In this document: piece after piece, positions 58,645 to 64,000 of the stretch
Layout of the letters: every line of letters begins with the position of its first letter
How positions within the stretch are numbered: the first letter of the stretch is position 1
Assembly (NCBI GenBank): GCA_035455245.1
Contig: DATIFN010000010.1
Location: forward strand, 186,001 to 250,000
Length of the DNA: 64,000 nucleotides
From: UBA8516 sp035455245
Lineage (GTDB): Archaea > Thermoproteota > Nitrososphaeria > Nitrososphaerales > Nitrosopumilaceae
Reading direction: 5' to 3'
The notes under the pieces: model-generated
Database searches by the model: none
Seen by the model: only the letters and a program-made list of their open reading frames with translations
Told to the model about the DNA's origin: nothing
Position numbers and translations under genes: made by a program

Positions 58645-59142
58645 ATGAATGGCCTTTACATCGGTCGCTTTCAACCTTTTCATCTTGGGCATCTAGCTGC
58701 AATTACATTCGCATTGTCCCAAGTAGAAAATCTTTGGATTGGAATTGGTAGTTCAAATAAAAGCAATGAAAAAAGAAACCCATTTACCGCCGAAGAAAGA
58801 AAAGAAATGATAATTTCATCTCTAAACGATGCAATTAGAAAACGGATCCAAATCTATTATATTCCAGATGTTGATGATCATGCGAAATGGACATACCATG
58901 TTGACAATATAGTACCAAGGTATGATGTAGTATTTTCAAATGATGATTTTACTCAAACACTTTATGAAAAACGCGGAATCAAAGTTATACCAGTGCTACT
59001 AAAAGACAGAGAAAACCTTTCTGGAACCAATATCCGTGAAAGGATAGCAATGGGTACAAGATGGGAAGAATTTGTACCGGAAGGAACAAAAAAAATATTA
59101 TTAAAAATAGACGCAGAAAGGCGTCTTTCAAAAATTCTGTAA
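58645..59142 (+). CDS. nadM: Nicotinamide-nucleotide adenylyltransferase, archaeal
   Basis: Makes NAD from NMN and ATP, 165 residues, a typical archaeal length. GLYIGRFQPFHLGHLAAI (H-x-G-H) is at residues 3-20, GSSNKSNEKRNPFTAEERKEMI near 37-58 binds ATP, and LSGTNIRERIAMG near 127 is the ISSTxxR motif. The gene is divergent from rtcA and followed by the aminotransferase gene after 42 bases. Confidence 0.95.
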   Translation: MNGLYIGRFQPFHLGHLAAITFALSQVENLWIGIGSSNKSNEKRNPFTAEERKEMIISSLNDAIRKRIQIYYIPDVDDHAKWTYHVDNIVPRYDVVFSNDDFTQTLYEKRGIKVIPVLLKDRENLSGTNIRERIAMGTRWEEFVPEGTKKILLKIDAERRLSKIL

Positions 59143-59184
59143 TTATAAATAACGGCTACTAAGGGTAAAGATTGGAGAATTTAT

Positions 59185-60327
59185 TTGGAATATTTGGTTA
59201 TGTTACCCGGACCAACCAACGTTCCGGAAAGAGTAACACGTGCTATGTTTACTCATATGATAAATCATAGAAGTAAAGATTTTGTCAAGCTATATACCGA
59301 TGTTGTTGAAAAAAGTCAAAAGGTCTTTGATACAAAAGGCGATGTTATTGCACTTAGTGCTTCAGGAACTGGGGCTGTAGAAGCATCAGTTGTAAATCTT
59401 ATAAAAAAAGGAGATAAAGTAATAATTCCTGTAAACGGAGAATTTAGCAGTAGACTTGCCACTATGTTAGAATGGCAGGGAGCAAATGTCATTAGATTAA
59501 CTACTCCTTTTGGTGAAAATGCAAGCTACGACCAAGTAAAAGAAGCATTTGATAACAATAAAGACGTAAAGGCCTTTTACGTTGTATGGAATGAGACCTC
59601 AACTGGAACGATGGTGAGATATCTTGATAAAATTTCAAAGCTCACCTCAAGAAACGATTCGTATTTTGTTGTGGATGGTGTATCAATTATTGGCGGTGAA
59701 GAGTTGCACATGGACAAATGGAATATCGACGTTTGTGTTACCGGGGCACAAAAAGCACTAGCTGCACCACCTGGAATCTCTCCAATAGCAATTAGTCCTA
59801 GAGCAAAGAAATACATGATTGCGAATCCTCCACCAACATTTTACTTTAACTTGGCAAGATACTTCAAGTATTATGATGATAACAAAGAAACTCCATTTAC
59901 TCCGGCATTACCACTCCTTTACGCTTACAGAGAAGCTCTTGATATTATTCTTGAAGAAGGAATGGAAGCAAGAGTAAAAAGACACAGAACTTGCTCAGAT
60001 GCATTATATTCTGGTCTAAGTGCAATGGGTCTTTCTCCCTTTGCAAAAGAAGACGCACGATCTACAGTTGTAATTGCACTAAACTATCTTAATGGATTAG
60101 AAGATAAAACATTTCGATCAACACTTTCAGAAAAATTCCGCGTTCTTGTTGCAGGAGGTTTTGGTGATCTGAAAGGAAAAGTGTTTAGAGTAGGATGTAT
60201 GGGCGAAGTTCACAAATACCATGTAATGCGAACCATCTCTGCAATTTCTTCAACTCTTGACATGATGGGATACAAGACAAATCCTGAAGCGCTCAAAGTA
60301 GCTGAAGAAAAACTGAAATCGTTATAA
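59185..60327 (+). CDS. Class V aminotransferase, alanine-glyoxylate/serine-pyruvate type
   Basis: PLP enzyme of 380 residues. LPGPTNVPERV at residues 6-16, ALSASGTGAVEASVVNL near 55, FVVDGVSIIGGEELHMDKWNIDVCVTGAQKALAAPPGI near 160-200 (PLP lysine in AQKALAAP), and GGFGDLKGKVFRVGCMG near 330. This clade interconverts alanine/glyoxylate or serine/pyruvate; the specific pair is not readable. Start TTG at 59185. nadM lies directly upstream, probably in the same transcript. Confidence 0.88.
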   Translation: MEYLVMLPGPTNVPERVTRAMFTHMINHRSKDFVKLYTDVVEKSQKVFDTKGDVIALSASGTGAVEASVVNLIKKGDKVIIPVNGEFSSRLATMLEWQGANVIRLTTPFGENASYDQVKEAFDNNKDVKAFYVVWNETSTGTMVRYLDKISKLTSRNDSYFVVDGVSIIGGEELHMDKWNIDVCVTGAQKALAAPPGISPIAISPRAKKYMIANPPPTFYFNLARYFKYYDDNKETPFTPALPLLYAYREALDIILEEGMEARVKRHRTCSDALYSGLSAMGLSPFAKEDARSTVVIALNYLNGLEDKTFRSTLSEKFRVLVAGGFGDLKGKVFRVGCMGEVHKYHVMRTISAISSTLDMMGYKTNPEALKVAEEKLKSL

Positions 60328-60370
60328 TCTCATGTTAACTTAATATATGGAACTCTGAACATCGATCACG

Positions 60371-61129
60371 ATGACTTTCCAAAAGGGCACATTACTCTTA
60401 GTGGATTATACTGCAAAAGTAAAAGATTCAGGTGAAGTTTTTGAAACCACTAAAGAAGATGATGCAAAATCAAATTCAATTCATGATGCTAACATGAAAT
60501 ACCAGCCACGACTTGTCTCTGTAGGAGAATCTTGGGTTCTAAAGGGATTAGATGATGCATTACTAAATACAAATACTGGCGACAAGCTGACAGTTGAGGT
60601 TCCTCCAGAGAAAGGATTTGGTACAAGAGACCCAAGCAAAGTCCGCATGATTCCTCTTCGTAAACTTGGTGAAGACGCAGAAAAGATCTCAGTAGGGGAC
60701 GCAATTGAAGTAGATGAAAGAACTGGGATCGTGAGGTTTATTGGTTCTGGTAGAGTTCAGGTTGATTTTAACCACAGATTTGCTGGAAAGACTATTCTTT
60801 ACGACGTAAATGTATTAAAATCTCTTAATACTGATGATGAAAAAATTCTTGGCCTATTAAGAAGACGTCTACCCATTGAAGAGTCTAAGCTAAAATTCAA
60901 AGTAAATGGAACCGAACTCGACGTTATAATGCCAGAAGAAACATTTCTTGCCGAAGGGCTTCAAATAATTAAACGTGCAATTGTCAACGACATTTTCAAA
61001 TTTGTACCAAAACTAGAAAAGATCAACTTTATCGAAGGTTATGCCAACACAAAGACAGAAAAACCCAAAACAGCACAGACTAAATCAAAACCAGTAGAAG
61101 CAGAAACTGCACAACCAAAAGCTGCTTAA
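60371..61129 (+). CDS. FKBP-type peptidyl-prolyl isomerase with long C-terminal extension
   Basis: A 252-residue protein. The FKBP part has LLVDYTAKVKDSGEVFETT at residues 8-26, GESWVLKGLDDALL near 50, LTVEVPPEKGFGTRDPSKV near 75, and an inserted-flap region including VDFNHRFAGKTILYDV near 135. After residue 150 there is an extra domain (LLRRRLPIEESKLKFKVNGTELDVIM) and a Lys/Pro/Ala-rich tail (EKPKTAQTKSKPVEAE). It is cytosolic. It is the fourth proline isomerase in the window. Confidence 0.9.
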   Translation: MTFQKGTLLLVDYTAKVKDSGEVFETTKEDDAKSNSIHDANMKYQPRLVSVGESWVLKGLDDALLNTNTGDKLTVEVPPEKGFGTRDPSKVRMIPLRKLGEDAEKISVGDAIEVDERTGIVRFIGSGRVQVDFNHRFAGKTILYDVNVLKSLNTDDEKILGLLRRRLPIEESKLKFKVNGTELDVIMPEETFLAEGLQIIKRAIVNDIFKFVPKLEKINFIEGYANTKTEKPKTAQTKSKPVEAETAQPKAA

Positions 61130-61130
61130 T

Positions 61131-62192
61131 CTATAAAACACCAGTGCTTTTTGCAAGCTGAATAGCTTTTCCTTCTGTCATTTTTATCTTATTTAGAATT
61201 GTATATCTCTCAGGTCGAAGTGAGGGTGCCATCACAAGAGCTTTTGCAAGAATTTCTGGTTTGAGGCCAATTTGTTTTGCAGTAGTAGGTGCACCCACAT
61301 TTTTTAACATGGAAACAATTTTTTTCCAATCTTGACCTTGTAGTTTAGAAATTAAAATGGAACCTATGCCACATTTTTCTCCATGTAATCCAACACCAGG
61401 TACCAAATAATCCAAAGCATGGGAGAAGAGATGTTCTGCTCCTGAACAAGGTCTACTGCTTCCTGCAATACAAGCAGCAACTCCAGAACTGATCAAAGCT
61501 TCTACAATCATTCTAACATCTGGTTTTTTTCTAAAATTTTTCGAGTTTTCAATTACTATTTTTGCACTCATTGAGGCAAGATTTGCTGCATATGTTCCAA
61601 AATATTCGCCAACGTCATCTCTTGCAAGTTCCCAATCTCTGACAGCAGTTACCTTTGCCATCAAATCGCCACAGCCACTAGCGAGGAGTTTTTTTGGGGC
61701 CTTTTTTAAGATCTCGATATCAACAAAGACCCCCAAAGGCGCTGTAGCAATTATTGAGTGTGGTTTGTCTCCCTTTAAGGAAACGAAAGGACTTGCAATT
61801 CCATCATGTGATGCCGAGGTTGGAATGCTCACAAATGGTTTTTTTAAGTTAAACGCAATCATTTTTGCTATATCAACAGATCTTCCTCCACCAATTCCGA
61901 TAATGAGATTACTTCTGTCTTTCTTTACAGCATCTTGAATTTTTTTTGCAGATTTAACATCATTATTTGTGCCTATATGCCAAACGTTCTTTATCTTAGA
62001 ATTTGTAAGGGATTTTACAACTTTTTGATATGTTATTTTTCTCACTTGATCTCCTGAAACAAGTGAAACTTTCTTTGGATTAGCTAAATCTGCTATAAAT
62101 TTTCCAATATTTCCAATGTTTTTCTCACCAATGACTATTTGTCTAGGAAGCTCCATTACGTGTGAAGACATGGGTTTTTGATGAAATGTCAT
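61131..62192 (-). CDS. egsA: sn-glycerol-1-phosphate dehydrogenase
   Basis: Reduces dihydroxyacetone phosphate to sn-glycerol-1-phosphate, the stereochemical hallmark of archaeal lipids; 353 residues. LIIGIGGGRSVDIAKMIAF near 95-113 is the NAD(P)-binding glycine motif, and FVSIPTSASHDGIASPFV near 120-137. Metal ligands are seen in ASGCGDLMAKVTA (Asp) and in PCSGAEHLFSHALDYLVPGVGLHGEKCGIG (two His). The product feeds GGGP synthase (18242). Start could also be the Met at residue 8 (MSSHVMELP). It converges on the FKBP gene. Confidence 0.95.
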   Translation of the reverse strand: MTFHQKPMSSHVMELPRQIVIGEKNIGNIGKFIADLANPKKVSLVSGDQVRKITYQKVVKSLTNSKIKNVWHIGTNNDVKSAKKIQDAVKKDRSNLIIGIGGGRSVDIAKMIAFNLKKPFVSIPTSASHDGIASPFVSLKGDKPHSIIATAPLGVFVDIEILKKAPKKLLASGCGDLMAKVTAVRDWELARDDVGEYFGTYAANLASMSAKIVIENSKNFRKKPDVRMIVEALISSGVAACIAGSSRPCSGAEHLFSHALDYLVPGVGLHGEKCGIGSILISKLQGQDWKKIVSMLKNVGAPTTAKQIGLKPEILAKALVMAPSLRPERYTILNKIKMTEGKAIQLAKSTGVL

Positions 62193-62279
62193 TATTTATC
62201 AATCTCCCGTTTGGGAACACAAAGTTATTTAAAAGGGTCATAACCTATTCAAAACATCCTAAGTTAAGGAGAAATATTA

Positions 62280-62912
62280 TTGTCTGACTATGTTGAACAA
62301 CACACACTACACGGAACAACTACAGTAGGAATTAGTTGTACTGACGGTGTAGTATTGTGTGCAGACATGAGAGCAAGTGCGGGTTATTTCATAGCAAATA
62401 ACAACACTATGAAAATTCAAAGAATAGACAATCATGCAGGAATGACTATTGCAGGAGGCGTTGCCGATGCACAAAACGTTACTGACATGCTACGCTATCA
62501 TTCCAATATTCATCGAATAGAAAAAGGGGAATATCTCCCTATCAAATCCATTGCCAGACTTGCATCATTAATTTTCTTCCAGAACAGATACTATCCATTT
62601 ATTGCAGACATACTTGTGGGTGGTTATGACAAACAGGGACCAGCCTTGTATAATGTAGACATGTTTGGTTCACTAGACAGAAAAACATTCGTTACAACCG
62701 GAAGTGGTTCTCCTGTAGCATATGGTCTTTTAGAAAGTGAATATCGTGATGGATTGACCGTAGAACAAGGAAAGGTAATTGCTTTACGAGCTGTAAAAGC
62801 TGCAATAACAAGAAACATTGGAACAGGCGACGGCATCAATGTCGCAATAATAGATCAGAAAGGATACAGGCTGTTAACAAAAGAACAGAAGAAAGCCATC
62901 ATTACACTTTAG
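62280..62912 (+). CDS. psmB: Proteasome beta subunit
   Basis: Proteolytic beta subunit of the 20S proteasome, 210 residues. A short propeptide (12 residues) precedes the autocatalytic Gly-Thr site, so Thr13 becomes the nucleophile; Asp29 and Lys45 match the catalytic Asp17 and Lys33. SGSPVAYGLLESEYRDGLTVEQGKVIALRAVKAAITRNIGTGDGINVAII follows the standard fold. Start TTG 62280 has an AAGGAGA ribosome-binding site eight bases upstream. FttA follows after seven bases. The Cdc48 ATPase at 31188 is a candidate partner. Confidence 0.96.
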   Translation: MSDYVEQHTLHGTTTVGISCTDGVVLCADMRASAGYFIANNNTMKIQRIDNHAGMTIAGGVADAQNVTDMLRYHSNIHRIEKGEYLPIKSIARLASLIFFQNRYYPFIADILVGGYDKQGPALYNVDMFGSLDRKTFVTTGSGSPVAYGLLESEYRDGLTVEQGKVIALRAVKAAITRNIGTGDGINVAIIDQKGYRLLTKEQKKAIITL

Positions 62913-62919
62913 TGATATT

Positions 62920-64000
62920 TTGCAAAGAAAACAACAACAACGAGAAATATCTCCTGCCACAAATATAATGGCCACCATACTGCAAGGTATTCCCAAGGAG
63001 GCTGATGTAACTAAGATAGATTATGAGGGTCCACGAATCGCAATTTATACAAAAAAACCCCGGTACTTGATGGAACATAATGAAATAATATCTAACATGG
63101 TAAATCTGATCAAAAAGAGAATTGTTGTAAGAACTGAAGAATCAATAAGAAAATCAGAAGAAGAAGCAAGGCAAATACTAACACAATCATTGCCAAAAGA
63201 AGCAGAACTGGGTGGAACCTTCTTTGATACGGCTATAGGCGAAATGACAGTTGAAGTAAAGCGACCGTGGCTTTTATTCAATAATGCGGCTTTTAACATT
63301 GCAGAACTTGTTGAAAAGACTGGCTGGCGATTTCGTGTAAGAAAAGCCACAACAATTCAATCACAAACCATACAGACCATAAATTATAATCTAAAAATAT
63401 CTTCAGCAGAGAGAAGCAAGCATCTAAAACAAGTCGGTGAAAAAATTTTTAGGCCAAAACTTTCCGAAACTTCTGAAGTTTCTTTGATGACTCTTGGCGG
63501 ATTTAGTCAAGTAGGAAGATCTTCTATGCTTTTGACAACACGGGAAAGTAAAATTTTGATCGATTGTGGTGTGAATCCTGGTTCAAAAACTGCACTAGAA
63601 GCATATCCAAGACTTGATTGGGCAAATATCACACTGGATGAGCTAGACGGAGTTGTGATAAGCCATGCACATCTTGATCATACAGGATTTTTACCCGCCC
63701 TTTTCAAATATGGCTACAAAGGGCCTGTATATTGTACAGAACCTACTTTGCCTATGATGAACCTGATTCAGCTTGATGCTATCAAAGTTGCTGCTGCTCA
63801 GGGAAAGGTTCCTCTTTACTCTGAACGTGATGTTAAACAGGTCATGAAACAAACAATAACTCTTCCATATGGAACCGTTACGGATATTTCTCCAGACATA
63901 AAACTTGTATTTTCTAATGCTGGCCACATTTTAGGTTCTGCCACCTGCCACTTTCATATTGGAAATGGTGATCACAACTTTGTCTATAGTGGAGATCTAA
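62920..64000 (+). CDS. fttA: KH/beta-CASP ribonuclease FttA (aCPSF1), N-terminal part, cut by window end
   Basis: Archaeal transcription termination factor and endonuclease; 360 codons are present before the window ends. The N-terminal 140 residues hold two KH-like domains (PKEADVTKIDYEGPRIAIYTKKPRYLMEH..., RPWLLFNNAAFNIAELVEKTGWRFRVRK). The metallo-beta-lactamase part follows with SLMTLGGFSQVGRSSMLL, ILIDCGVNPG, SHAHLDHTGFLP (the HxHxDH zinc motif) and NAGHILGSA. Start TTG 62920 gives the usual-length N-terminus; ATG 62968 is a shorter option. Its position behind psmB suggests an operon. Confidence 0.93.
   Translation, partial: MQRKQQQREISPATNIMATILQGIPKEADVTKIDYEGPRIAIYTKKPRYLMEHNEIISNMVNLIKKRIVVRTEESIRKSEEEARQILTQSLPKEAELGGTFFDTAIGEMTVEVKRPWLLFNNAAFNIAELVEKTGWRFRVRKATTIQSQTIQTINYNLKISSAERSKHLKQVGEKIFRPKLSETSEVSLMTLGGFSQVGRSSMLLTTRESKILIDCGVNPGSKTALEAYPRLDWANITLDELDGVVISHAHLDHTGFLPALFKYGYKGPVYCTEPTLPMMNLIQLDAIKVAAAQGKVPLYSERDVKQVMKQTITLPYGTVTDISPDIKLVFSNAGHILGSATCHFHIGNGDHNFVYSGDL

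Overview
The window is a chromosomal segment of an AT-rich archaeon, most likely an ammonia-oxidising-type Nitrososphaerota (Thaumarchaeota), close to the Nitrosopumilus/Nitrosotalea side of the phylum. The assignment is an inference from gene content: both PolD subunits, Orc1/Cdc6, GINS, a thermosome, archaeal ether-lipid enzymes (GGGP synthase, G1P dehydrogenase), a KH/beta-CASP termination nuclease, a stand-alone parvulin, BluB plus CbiE/CbiH for cobamide synthesis, tRNAs without encoded CCA, an intron-bearing tRNA, frequent TTG/GTG starts, and TATA boxes 25-32 bases upstream of apparently leaderless genes. No amo, nir or carbon-fixation genes are present to settle the genus.

Layout. 0-6.6 kb: RNA processing and housekeeping (RNase Z end, sirtuin, UPF0200/UPF0201 pair, ThpR, CCA-adding enzyme, RIO-like kinase, a cation-efflux transporter with three C-terminal domains). 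6.6-14.9 kb: tRNA-Pro, an SQR-like flavoprotein, SDR, GINS, glutamine synthetase, thermosome, SHMT. 14.9-23.9 kb: a replication region with PolD large subunit, GGGP synthase, small regulators, a candidate replication origin (20763-21237) carrying two identical 21-bp ORB-like repeats plus an inverted relative and many TTAAC elements, then Orc1/Cdc6 and PolD small subunit. 23.9-31 kb: membrane and secreted proteins, CbiE, type II NADH dehydrogenase, Hsp20. 31-38.5 kb: Cdc48 ATPase, a radical SAM enzyme, a cyclase, a PLP enzyme, parvulin, ferredoxin, phosphatase. 38.5-50 kb: Rpo11, TFS, PCNA, aspartate kinase, a large secreted repeat protein, CbiH, TyrRS, a sugar aminotransferase with an MtrA-like protein, dUTPase, PfkB kinase. 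50-57.5 kb: small membrane-anchored and zinc-binding proteins, cyclophilin, tRNA-Arg with an 18-nt D-loop intron, BluB, tRNA-Val. 57.5-64 kb: RtcA, NadM, class V aminotransferase, FKBP, G1P dehydrogenase, proteasome beta subunit and the start of FttA/aCPSF1.

How genes work together. GINS, PolD (both subunits), Orc1/Cdc6 and PCNA form most of a replisome, with a probable origin beside Orc1/Cdc6. Thermosome, Hsp20, Cdc48, proteasome beta and four peptidyl-prolyl isomerases form a proteostasis set. CbiE, CbiH and BluB belong to B12 synthesis with a dimethylbenzimidazole lower ligand. GGGP synthase and G1P dehydrogenase make the archaeal lipid backbone.

I see no insertion sequence, prophage, CRISPR array or toxin-antitoxin or defence island; this reads as core chromosome. 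The most interesting items are the origin architecture, the D-loop tRNA intron, several degenerate or reshaped protein families, and small genes of 38-53 codons that length-filtered annotation would miss.
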